In this document: one piece after another, positions 11,456-24,500 of the stretch
Numbering within the stretch: the first letter of the stretch is position 1
Layout of the letters: every line of letters starts with the position of its first letter
Assembly (NCBI RefSeq): GCF_949628265.1
Contig: NC_088787.1
Span: 8,112,501 to 8,176,500 of the forward strand
Direction: 5' to 3'
Origin: Cloeon dipterum
Taxonomy: Eukaryota > Arthropoda > Insecta > Ephemeroptera > Baetidae
Length of the DNA: 64,000 nt
Program-made: the position numbers and the translations under genes
The notes under the pieces: generated by a model
Database searches by the model: none
The model's input: the letters and a program-made list of their open reading frames with translations, nothing else
What the model was told of the DNA's origin: nothing

Positions 11456-13259
11456 GGTGATTAATGCTTAAGGAACGCTCCAGAAGTTACGAATTCTTGG
11501 TTGCATTTGGCAAACCACCACGAAAGGCACAGATTTTTTTATTAATTTTCCTTCATTAGCTTTATCTATTGAAAAGGGAACTCCGCCATCATTCCGTTCT
11601 AGCATGCACTTTTCGCCTCATCGTGTTTTCATAATATGTGACGTATTTTAGCCATATTAATCAAGTCACGCAGATGTGTAAAATATTCTTAAAACTTTAG
11701 AGAAATTTGGCAATAGTTGAAACATTTCAATGTCACGAGGATTTTTCTTACCAGAAACTTAGTTTTCTTTTTTGATATTTCAGGAACCTCATGTAAGCTG
11801 ATATCCTGTGACATTTTTTAATAAATAAAATTTAAATCTAATAAAAAATATATATTTCTAACTGTCACCTTTGTCAAGGAGAGCTTGACGTGGGCTAGAA
11901 TCTAACCTTCGATTGTCGAAACAAATATGTCCATACCCTTGCATTTTGGAGGGCGTATTTATATTTCTTGTAACAATGTGTGGATGTGGGGTTCCCTCAT
12001 AAGCATGAAGTGCCTTGATCTTCATTGGACGTCCACGTGATTATTCAATTTGTTTTTAATTAAGATAAGATTTAATGCAAATTAAAGGTCTAACTCTACA
12101 CTGTTCAGCGGTACGATAAGGCTCTTCAAAAGAAAAGTCAGTTTCACCGACCAATTAAAGATCTATTATTAAAAAAATTAAAACTACTACAGTTTGTATT
12201 TCACCTTGAGAAACAATTCAGGTAACTTTAAACAAAAACTTGATAAGTGTTATGTTTATTAATTTGATTATTTTTCAAAACTTTATTGCATTTGTGTGGA
12301 AAATATTTTAAATTTCCTCTCTCTTTTAAATTTATGGTATGAAATTTTGCAATATTCAGTTTTTAACAGCGGGGGCCAGATGTGCGATAAAATTGGTTCG
12401 CACTGCGCAGATCCAAGATGGAGTCTGAATGTTGGAAACAAAAAGCTCTCTTTGGATTGCCGTACGAGTGTCAAGAGTTTGTTTTTACGATCCAAAAGAC
12501 ACAATTAGTACAAGTAATGCAAATTTTGTCACAATATTGACGGAAACCTTGGTTCTTTTCGCGCATTTTCGCTAGACCGTTTTTTCGCGCCATACTCCAC
12601 CGGACGCCATATTTGCGCGTCGCACGAATCTGGTCCCCACTGGTTTTTAATTCATAAAACTGCATTAGACTCCATTTACAAATTTTTGAGGCTGCTTCAT
12701 TAATAAGATACGTACGGAAACGGAGGTTTCATTTTACAAAAAAATAAATTTAATATCCACCATTCCACATCCAAAACAATTACAGGTACAATTTCTATTA
12801 TTTATTTTGTTAAAACCCGTTACTTAAATTAATTTCGGTTCCAGGCGATTAATGAAAAGTAAAAAGGCTTAATTATTTTTCTTTTAAATTTCATTAAGGG
12901 TCTTAGTTTCTCAGTACTTGTTTACGAACCACTAAAAAAACCTTTGGTGGTGTAAAACTGAAAATAATTGTGAGCCTCATTAGTCTCAATTGTTCAAACT
13001 CGAGATAATGTATTTTATGCAGACAAATAAAACGATAAAAAATGTAATCCATCATTTCGAAAGAGATGACCACCGACGGCACAATCCTTTTGTCTGGCGA
13101 TGCTCAAAAGGAGAGCAGGCAAAAAGCACCTACCTATTCCACCTGAGCGCTCGCACCTGAGCAAGGTGGGGCGGCGGCGGCGGCGGGATAGTGGGGCGGC
13201 GGTGAGGTCCTCGGAGGAATCGGCCGAGATAGTTCACCGTCTCACTTGTGCCAAAAGCG
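11456..13259. other. Spacer between divergent genes, containing one hAT MITE
   Basis: Apart from the hAT-type MITE at 12367-12642 I see no gene. The last 120 bp (about 13140-13259) is GC-rich with a run of CGG triplets and is the likely 5' UTR/promoter of the VWDE-like gene. Confidence 0.5.
12367..12642 (-). mobile_element. hAT-type MITE, copy 1
   Basis: 276 bp, starting CAGCGGGGGCCAGATGTGCG and ending in the degenerate inverse (CTGGTCCCCACTG). It is flanked by an exact 8-bp target duplication GTTTTTAA (12359-12366 and 12643-12650). The inner sequence is homologous to the copies at 20804 and 26937 but inverted. There is no coding capacity. An 8-bp duplication with CAG-type ends is diagnostic for the hAT superfamily. 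Confidence 0.88.
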
Positions 13260-16200
13260 ATGCTGCTGATCGTAGCCGCGGCGGTGTGCGTGCTCTCGGG
13301 GGCGGCGGCCGCCCCCGAAAATGTGACCGTCGTCGTCTCGTCGTCGACGTCCACGTCCACCGACTCGAGGCCCGCGACAATCTCCACGGCCAACTTTCCA
13401 AAGAACCACCGGCCCATCGAGGAAGTAGAGGTGCTGCAGCCCGCGGGCGGCGGTCTCGCAATCGTCATGCCGGCCAGCACGCCACGCACCGTTCTCTTCA
13501 AAAAGTCCAGGTAATGAATTGTTTTATTGTATTCCTTAAATGCAAATTCAACATTGAATATTGATGCGAAATTGTTAAAATTTATTATAACTTTGACCGT
13601 TTTTGAATTGTCCTGTTTGAAAACAATTAGAATTTGAAAACAATTTTAATTTATATTAGTTCATCAAATAGAATGACATTTTATTACTTAAGGAAATTAA
13701 TAGCTCGCATATTAATTTTGAAATAGTTGTGATGAGGAAATATTGCAATTATTTGTTCGAAAGTGGAAAGTTTAGCGCTAATAATCTCGTGGAGACACAC
13801 TTAATAGAATGAAAGTAATCATAACATTAGCGCGGAGCGTTTTACTGCTCCCAAGGTCAGCTATGGTGCTCATATATGAGACACACTCCAGCGTGGCTTC
13901 AAAGGAAAATCGAGAATGTGTTTACTCCTAAAGCTAAATTTAATTTGTAAATGTGCTGGCAGGATTGAAGGAGCTTTTCACTTTTGTACCGTTGTGTATA
14001 AACAAATAAATGCAACTTAACTTACAATATAAAAAATAATTGCTTCAAAATCGAGATGTAAAAATACCTTTTTTGTCATTTTCCTAGAGCCGGTGCAGGC
14101 AAGCCTTTTGATATCACATGATTTATTTTCTCATTTTGGCAGTGTCGATGGTTAAATATTCAGGAAGATGGAATGAAATTTAACCTAACCCGTGGATTTG
14201 AACAAATAATAACTCTGAACAATCTTATTCGTAATTCTATGTACAGTCAAAGGAGTTGAATCAATTATCTAATTTTTCAAAGATTATTTAAATGTTCACA
14301 GATTCCAATGATATTTTGAATGAAACCGTCATAAGTGATTAAATGCAAATTTAAATACAGTATGCACTCAATTTAAAAAAATAATCATAAATTCCCATTC
14401 TCAATAATCAGTTGCGAAAATCCTTTCGGGGCCTTCAATTAGATTATTTTGCAAACCTTTCAACAGTTGCTTGGCCTCCGCGAGGCTAAAAAATCTTAAA
14501 GATCCTACAAATATTTTAGCAAAATATTTTAAAGCACAATTTGTGGCAAAATATTGCTTGATATGTTTATTGTCTTTTCTCTCCTTCACCAAAACTTAGA
14601 CATAAGAAATAATAGTCAAAACCAATAGTGACCAGAAGTATTTTCCAGAAATATTTTTTGAGAACGATAGGTTTTTTTGTCTTTTGGTCTAAACGTGTAC
14701 TGCAAAACGAAATAATTGTTTCTTAGTTAAGAAGATATCCTTTAAAATTTTTTATTTTATTTTCATCTAATGAGAAAATCTACATTATTTCAAAAATAAT
14801 TCCAACTCAGTTAGGACCACAGATAAAACAGTTGAGGAAATCATAGAGTTTAAATAATTAATGCACGTTCATTGGTAGTGGTAAATTTAAATTCAAGTTT
14901 ATAAAAAATATTTCAATCTGAAGAGTTAACTTTGTAATATTAATATTTACTTAATTATTTAAATCCAACATGAATTTTTCGAAGTTTGGTAAACAATTTG
15001 TGAATATTTTTAGTGCAAAATCTTTTCATTCAATTTAAAATAAAAATAAAAGACATTAAACACTGCATTTTATGTTAAATAAAAAAAGCACAATAACCTT
15101 TGCTTGCGTGCAAAATCAGGACTTATTGTGCGCAAAGAAATGTTAAATTGAGATGCTTATTATTTTGTTTTCATGTTTCGCAAAAGCGATTGACTCGCAA
15201 ATAAACGATACATTTTGAAACGCAGCCGCAATAAAAAGGCACAGGCCGAAAAATGGCTCGTTTATTGATTGAGCAACCCAAGATATTATTATAAAAGATG
15301 AGCAGCACTGAGTCAGCTGGGAGAGAAAGAAGATCAAACCGAGATCGTGATTTTCCCACAGCATTTACTCTCTCGATAGAAAGAAAAATCGGCGTGTTAT
15401 TTTATAGGTCGTTTAAACTATTGCGCCCGCGCGCGCGCTCGATCGCGAGATACAAAATGCCGATAAAATAAATATCGCGAGGTGTTGACGAACAAAGGTC
15501 GCGGCACGATCAACTTTTAAATTTCATTTCGGAAGTGTTCATTCGCATATTGCACCGTCATCTTAGAGCGTATTCACAGTTATAATATGGTTTAATTAAA
15601 GCTGCAGGAATTAAATTGGGGACGAGATCACCAAAACACGGCGTTTTTGCACGCGCATGCGAAAACTTAATTAAGCAAATCACGAAAAGTAACAATGGGA
15701 ACTTTTCCAGCGGAAATATTTACCAATGTGGAACAAGAGAAATTAGGCGAACGCCGCGATTATTAAATACATCTGCGCCTTTGTTCCCAATGATCCGATG
15801 GAAAGCCACACGCCAACAACCACATTTTCCTATCTCCTCTCAATCATGTTGGGCGTGGCGATTTATAAAAACTCACTCACAATCAACATAAACAGGAGTC
15901 AATAAGAAATTGCAATCTTCGCAATAAAAATCCTTCTAGAGACTTTCACAGAATTTTACTTGCGTCATTTTTTTTCTAAACTGTGATGACAAAAATATTT
16001 GTTCTCTATTAAATTTTTGATTGCAAACACTGACAGCCTCTTTAAATGAATAAAAAATTACAGAACAAACCTAAACACTTAAATTTCTTTTAGAATTGGT
16101 CTTTGTTTAGGCTTGTGGATTGACTAATTTTTCTGAGCTTCCAATCATCCCGGAGCTCTCAAATAAACAAGAATCATTTGATTTTAAGCCCTTTGATCAT

Positions 16201-18517
16201 TACCTTATTTTATCAAAGACTGCTAATATTATCTAAAACCATAATTAATCAGAACTGAAGTACAATTAAATCTTTTGGTTCAAAATTTCGAAGATTTTTC
16301 TAAATTTTGTATATCAGTCAGACATAATTAGCCCAAAATAATTTAAAAATATATAAAGTTTGCAGAGTAAATATATTCATTTTAGAATCTTAAACAATCT
16401 TAAGAAAATATAAAGGGTGAAAATTAAGATTTTACGATATTAAATTACATAAAAATGTACAATTTTGCGAAAGAATCTTCTGATTTTGACATAACAGTCA
16501 GAAATATTATTATATTCCTGGATTGTATTTTGTATTTGATCAATTTTGATTTGTTGAAGCAGTGGAACCGATCCGTGCAGCGCGGACAACCACGTGGTGC
16601 TGCAGGACGAGACGCTTCGCAGCTTTAACCAGCCGGTTGATGAAGACGCCGGCGCCCTGTGCGACCAGGAACTCGACCCTGGCTGGTACCAGTTCCGCAG
16701 TTTGGCGGGCAACACCATCCCCACCAGCTGCCCCGCGATGAACCACTGCGGCACACACTATCCCATCTGGCTCAGAGGTAACACAAATTCCAAATTCAAA
16801 TGATAAAAATACAAATTAAATTGAGATAATTATAAAAATAAATAAAAATCTCTTAAATCGGTGAGATTGGAAATGAAATCGCAACATTTAAAATCAATTG
16901 CAATAGTTGCCCTCTCTCTAACAAGTTCTCAAGGCTGCATGAGATTTACTTATGATAACATCCAGCTTGCAACTACCATAACAAAGAGGCTGCGGTTAAA
17001 CGCGTGACTAAAAATGATTACTCTCCAAATTCACAGCATTCGTTTTATTGCAAACTAAAATTTAAAATATAATAAGAAATGACAACAGCTCTTTTCGAAG
17101 AGAGTAGCCACGAGTTAGCTCGTCAATTTAGGATGAAAAATTATTTCCATAAAAAAGGCAAAATACCTATTTTCCGTGACTTTATGTGCTAGAGATAAAA
17201 ACAGATCCTTGAAAAAGGCTTAATTATTGCCGTTAGTTTTTATTCAGAACAAATTTAATGACGAAATTGTGGTTATTGCTCTTTTATTGCACATTGAAAT
17301 TTTTTTAATTAATATAATTTTCCAATTTTGTTATTAATCTTATTAAAATTGAAACATTAATAATTTTTCTTTAAAAAACTCTTGTTTAATTCACAGAATT
17401 TGATGGTTAAAATTTTACTTATATCAATAATATAACACTTTTACCACACAAAATTTTTATATTTAATTACACACGGTGTATCAGTGATTCTTTTAGGATT
17501 CTAAGTATCATTAAATTGATTTTGTGTTGTTTTGAAGCACCTGTAGCTCTGTAAATTGACATTTTAACTCGCATGCAAACTTTTTATTGTTGATTTTCAA
17601 TCGACATGCGACATGGATATTTCATTCAAATATCTAGCATTAAATTTAAATATGTGTATAGGTTATGAAAAATTCTTGCGCACGATAGGAGAGGGAGATG
17701 CATCACAGAGAGCTGCAATTTTCTCAAAAAAAAATTCATCTTATCTCTTTTTATTAATGTGATTGATATAAGCCCATAAATAAATACAAAATTAGGACAA
17801 AGCAAATTATTGTAGTGAAAACAAGCAATTATTTCACGTGTGCAGATGCAGATTCTAATCAGGCTCCGAATTCGCCTTGATACAATTATTGCAAAGTAAT
17901 GATGTGTGTTGTTTGCATTATGGTGTATTGGTAGCACACAAATCCAAATGCCAAGTCGGGCGGAAAAGCTGGCCAGCCAGCCAATTTGGAGAAGAGGCGT
18001 TTTATTTAACTATGGCCGGCGCACACAAAAGCGAGCAGAAAAAAGAGGAAGTAACGGCGCCTTTTCTCGCGCAAATGACAGCACGCGGCCCGAAGATGAG
18101 ATTAGCCACACACCATTTCTTGCTCATTTAATGTCAGCGTGCGCCGCGCGGCATTCACCGCACCGCACGTGTGCGTGTCGCTCAAATGTATTTTTCACAA
18201 GTGAGCGGAACAATGAGAGACGCCTGCTGATTGAAAAGGGCGCTATTTTCTCGTCAAATTCATAACAGCAGTGAAACCGCAATTTCCCATTTATATAATA
18301 TATTATATAGCCTAACAATGGCAGTCTTTATGAATAGTGAATTGGGCGTGTGCGCCGCGGTAAATAGGAAAAAATAATATCGGCTTTTTGCTCCTTCGTC
18401 ACAACTTAAATTTTCAAAAATTTGTAAGCCATGTATAATTAAAAAAATGCAAAGATTTGTGTGTGAAGGATTGTTAAAAATAATGTTTAAGGTTTAATTC
18501 AATCTGAATTATTTCTC

Positions 18518-18583
<66 letters not shown>

Positions 18584-21500
18584 AACAATAAAAACAAATA
18601 AATTATCGTTTTCTTCAGTCAGTGATTTTTCACCTCAAAGAAACCAATTTTATTGATTATCGATATAGATAATTGAGAATTCCAATAATGATCGTCAGAA
18701 CGATGAGGTTTGAAATTCCATCCACAAGATTTAATGAACTCTAATCAAGTCTTTAATGCCAATTAAAATCAATTTATTTAAAAGTTTAAAAAAATTAGAA
18801 CTATATTTTCTATAATATTTCTTAGTATTGCAAATTTAATAAAATAAAAACTTTATTAAATTTTTTAGTAAAATTAAATGCTTTGTTTTTCCAATTCCAA
18901 TTAAATTTGATTTTACAAAACTGTTGTTTATATATTAACTACAATATTTAAATAATTAGGCCTGTTCTCTCTTCAGTTAGATCTCTTTTAAAAATTTCTA
19001 CGTCGTGCTTATACTCTTGCACATAAATAGATAACATGCAAATTTTAAATTAAAGAAAAAGCACTAAATAGAGGCTGAACGTCCTGCGAAAATGGTTTTA
19101 ATTTTTATTATAATTAAAATGCCAATTTTTTCACTTCACAGGGGAGATTCCTAAATTGGACGAGGGCATCGTGAACAGCCAGGGCTGCGTGCACGTGGAC
19201 GACGAGTGCTGCGGCCACTCAATGCCGATCCTGCTGAAAAACTGCACCGACTTCATCGTCTACTTCCTGCAGCCGACGCCGGCGTGCGACATGGCCTACT
19301 GCGCCGGACACATGGTGCCCTGTCCCCTCGGACTCGAGTCTGACACCGGATTCACACCCTGTCAATGTGAGTAGAAAATCTATTTGTGATTCTTAAAATT
19401 AGCTATTCATAATTTATGCAAAGAAAATGGCATGAAGCATCAATTTATTTTTAATTTTTTATAACTGGATATTTTGCCGTCCTTCTTAGCAGGAAAATAA
19501 TTTATGGAAATGAAAACAAAAACGAGGAAAGTTCTGTCTGTCTTTCAACGGATCTAAAAAATGCAACAAAACAATTTGCATGAGCAAAAAAGTCTTGATG
19601 TAAAAAATAAGGCTAAAATTTCGTTATGAAAAGAAGTTATGAGAAAATTTTCCAAACGTACAAGGCGGAAATATACGCTTTTCCATGGTTTTTAACAAAT
19701 TTAGATTGGTTTAAAACTTTTAAGACGCTTTTAGATGTTTTTTTTCAGATTTGGATAGTTGTCGGCGATTTTAAATGGTTCAAATATAATAAAATTGCAC
19801 GAATTTTGCTAATTTGATGGTTCTGCATGGATTGGAAGCTCGGAAAATCGAACAAATATCGCAGAGCTAATTAAGCACAACTAAAATTCAATGCCTGAAA
19901 ACACAAGATGATTGGAAAGTTTCAATCTCAGTGAACATTTCAGCCTCCTGCTTCAATTGTGTTACTTCTCTTTCCTCATTTCGCTCCTTGGTCGGTTTTG
20001 CAAGAGTGAGTGCAGTATACAAACACACTCAAATCGAGACAACTCTCATAATATGCGAGTAGTCCAATTAGACGCAATAGTCGTACATACGGAACGAACA
20101 GGCTTGGTTCTGCGAAGGCGTCGCAAGCGACACGCTGGGTAATCGCCACAAAAATGTGGAAGCCGCGAAACGACCACCCATCGTGCGCGCGCGGTTTTGC
20201 ATTTTGAAAAGAGCGCACGAAACAAAGCGTGCATTATTCACGTGTATTATATATTTTTTATTTTTTTGTTTTTTTGTTTGCCTCGCTGCCGCGACGAGCA
20301 GTGCTAGTAACACAGTTTTATTGCGTAAAATCAATGATGCGCGCCACAATCATTACGGGGCTCGTCTCTTTTTTGCCTGCATGCTTCCTCCTTGTGAATG
20401 TGCAGCCAACTTGAAATTAGGTTATTCAAAACTGACGTGCACAATAAAGCATTTGCCGGAGCGCGCGCGCGCGCGGACCACTCTAATCTCGCACCGACTG
20501 GAAACGACAATGATTTACTGCATTTCACGCCAATCGTCGCCGCGGTTAATTAACTTTCAGTCTATATATCCTCTCGGTCTTTCCCTTTTGCTGCTCCTTA
20601 AGAGGGAAATGAATTTAAATTAGAGCTTTCGTTTCTTAACTCCGAAACGAGAAATTTTTAAGTATGGATCTCAGCTTTGTAAACTGCTGGAAGTTAATTT
20701 TTAGCTTTTACATGTTCTGAAAATGTTCACATTGCGTTTAAATTTCTAAGACAAATGGTTTAAAATTTTGTGTTAAATCATCTTATTGAAAATTATGATT
20801 ATTCAGCGGGGGCGAGATCCGTGCGACGCGCAGATATGGCGTCCAGTGGAGTATGGCGCGAAAAAACGGTCACGTGAAATTCGCGAAAAGAACCAAGTTT
20901 TCGTCAATATTGTGACATAATTTGCATAACTGTCTTTTGGATCGTAAAAACAAACTCTTGACACTCGTACGGGAATCCAAAGAGCCCTTTTTGCTTCCCA
21001 CATTCAGACGCCATCTTGGATCTGCGCAGTGGGAACCAATTTTATCGCACATCTGGACCCCGCTGTGATTAATTTCGCCAGAAGGGAGACTTACTTCTAA
21101 ATTTACACAATTTTGGATATTATTGCGACGAGAGAAATTGAAATCAAGCCAAAAACTATAGACAAAACCGTTAAATTTATTGATAATATTTTTAAAAACC
21201 TTAAAAACTCCCTCCTAATTATGCGCATAAATTTTTTAAAGGTAAATTTCGTTTATTTTAGAAAGCCTAATTATAATTAATTGGTTGGAACATCGGCAAA
21301 TGAAAAGATAGTCGAGTTGAACACGGCCTTGTTAAAAAAAACATTCACTCACACGCTAAAATTATTTCCGCAGATGATTTTTGAGACAGGAAAATCGAAG
21401 CGGGGCTGGGGAAAATGTTCCAGAGACCAAAGCCGACCGAGAGGGCTCTTTCTTAACTATAGTCCTGTCAAAGAAAGAATTAAATATAAAAAATTAACTT

Positions 21501-24500
21501 CCTTGTGTTCTAGAGGATATATTCATAGAGACTTTTATTTATTTCTTTTCAGTTCTGGTGCAGCTGATTGACGTCAAGATATCTGTCGACCTGAACAAGG
21601 CGAACGGCATCGAAATTCGGTGTCAGGCGGAAATAGATCAGGTGAAGGCGCTGGAGACGGTGGTGGTCGAGGTGGACTGGCTGGACAGCGGCATCGTCAT
21701 CCACCAGCAGAAGTACATGCCCGCCGAGCAGAAGTACGCGGTCATCCCGAGGAAATCGTGGAAACTCGGACAAACGGTATAAAAATTAAACGCCTCACAC
21801 AGAATATTAGAGTGTCCTTGCGACCATCTATTGTGCTGAAAAAGGCAAGTGATCTCTCCCGGACTGACGCTTTTTTTGCGCCATTTACAGTTGCAGTGCC
21901 GCGCCAGGGTGCGTCACATCTCGATAAACACGTTCACGCCTCAGGTGCTGAGCGAGGAATTCTTTGCGGGCATTCAAATCCTCTCGCCGAACCCGATGCA
22001 GCTGATAGAAGGTCGGTACAAAAAGACGCGCATTCACTGTCCAACCTGTCAAGGCTTAATTTAGGTGGAGCCCACATTTAATCGAAGTGAATTGTCGAAA
22101 TCTTTTGAATGCAAGTGAAGGACACAATACACTGCTCGATGAAGTAATCTTATCGAAATATTAAACTCTAAACACATTCAATAAACATTTTATATCTAAA
22201 ATCATATTATTATTATTTTAAATTGTTATAAAAATATAACAAAATACAAACATTTTTAAATTTCAAATAAACATGCCATCGAGTACAATGTTGAAAATGA
22301 TAAAGAATAATTATGGACCTGGATCTTGAGGAACATAGATAATCATGATGATGTACTATTATTAATTTCCCATCTTAAATTTTATACGTTAACGCCATTG
22401 GCATGGACATTTCATTTCGAATGCAAGTAGTAAAAATGTGTAGGTTTGTTGCACATGATAGGAGAGGGATGTATCCATCACAGAGAGCTGCAAATATCTG
22501 GAAAAATTTCGACTTATCTCTTTCCAAAAATGGATTGATAAGGCCAAAAAAATATAAGGACGAAGCAAATTATTTGAATTTATTTTAGGCTTGAAAAAAT
22601 ATGCATTGCAGAGGTTTGGAAGTGTTCAAACTGTTTTGACAAAATTAAGTTGGGACTTCTTTTTGACGATTCGCAACTTTATTATTTTTAAAGAATTGGC
22701 ATTTAATTTTAATTTTTTCTAAATGATGTAAAATGTTCAAATTCCATTAACATCCGCTAAAAGAAGATAATTCTAACAAATCACAATTTGAATTTATTAA
22801 GCACCTGGATAATTTATGAAAAATTTCAAACAGCATAAAATATTTTTAATGTTAAATAATTATTATTAATTTTTTTCTCTCCGGAAAATTGGCAAAATCG
22901 TGATTCTGTAAAATATCTTAACTAAATTGTTGCTAAATTAAAAAAATGAATAATATTTTAAGTTCAACAGTGCACATCTTGTAGCTTTTTCTCGTTCTAC
23001 TTTTTCAAATAATTTGAAAGATATAATTATTTTACTAAGCATATTAAAAACTATAGGAAAATTTAGATTGCTTTTGAAACTCCATCTAGAGCTTATTGTT
23101 AGACAAGAAACCAAGTGATACAAATTATTTTTTCTATTCAAATTTTATTGATGCTTCGATCATATTATTATATATATTATGTTTTTTATCTTCCCAGGCG
23201 GAAATCCAGTCGAATTGGAGTTCACGTCAACCCTTCCGGTCGGCTGCATCAGAGACAACTGCTGCATCCAACTTCAGGTCAGCGTCATCTACCCTGAGAA
23301 GACCTACTTCTGCCCCACAGGAGAACCTTTGGACAGGGTAAGCAGAAGATTCCAAACTGTTTTTTTTTACTAAACATTTGTTCAGCTGGGCGTGATCGAC
23401 TGCTTGTGGAACGTCTGCAAGGACGATTGGAACGAGACGCACGGCATACCTTTCAGGGTGAGGTACGACAACCTGTACCACGGCAACCAGCAGCTGGAGA
23501 TCGAACTGAAGACGCACACCCTGGAGCACAAGGACTGGACCGACTACACCATGCCGAGACAACAGGTAAAAATGCGTTTGAATTTAATCGGTGAATTCCA
23601 TTTTGTCATCTTGATGGGAAACTTAAGAGGTAAATTTAAAGTTAAATAAGAAATTTATTGCATTGACTGACAAAGATTATAATATCTTAAAGTATAGTAA
23701 CATAAATTTATACACAATTTAAAATATTAGAATATTTAGTTGATACATCGCAGCAATCACATTTGTCAGGAGAATAGAAATGTGCTTGTTATTTTTTTTT
23801 AATTCTCCTAATGCTCAAAGTAGCACTACACATTTATCCATTAGATCAAGATCCTTAAAACTTTCAGCTTCTAAAAATAGAACGGCTCCTTTGTATCCGC
23901 GTCCGTGCGTTGCACTACTTCCTTTCACTTCCTTCACATTCCAGTCTGTGTCAAATTTTGACCGTACAAGGCTTTTCTCTTTACAAATTAAATCAATTCA
24001 TAGGAACGAAAAAATCGGCAGGACTGCAAAAAGTCTGCAAATAAAGTCAATTCTCTCATCTGGAGAAAAGTGTGCGGTCATTGTTTCGATCAAAACAACA
24101 GACCGTATTTTTTGTATTATAAATGACCGACCGCACGAGAAAGTGAAAGAGTTGAGTGTGTGTGTGTGTGTGCAAATTGCAGGTTCACGTGTTGGGCGTG
24201 GACGTGAGCGAGAAGTGTGTGTCGTCGTCGATGATCCACACTTTCGACGGCTTGGTGTACGAGCACCAGCTGCAGGGCACCTTCCTGCTCTACAAAAACA
24301 ATCTGCACGAAGTTCACGTCGACTACAAGCCATGCCACTACCGAAAAATGTGCAACTGCGCCGTCAGGGTCCAGTCCAAATACTCGGCCTTCGTCGCCGA
24401 CTACTGCAAGAAAGGCTACCTCCAGATCTGGAGCGAGTCGACAAACACGGACGAAACCCTCCAGGACATCACTATCATTCAGCAGAACGAGGGAAGATCC

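Noticed and set aside
20156-20623. 155-codon plus-strand frame with a hydrophobic stretch
   Set aside because: It lies within intron 3 of the VWDE-like gene and has no splice context or known domain. The hydrophobic run comes from a T-rich tract.
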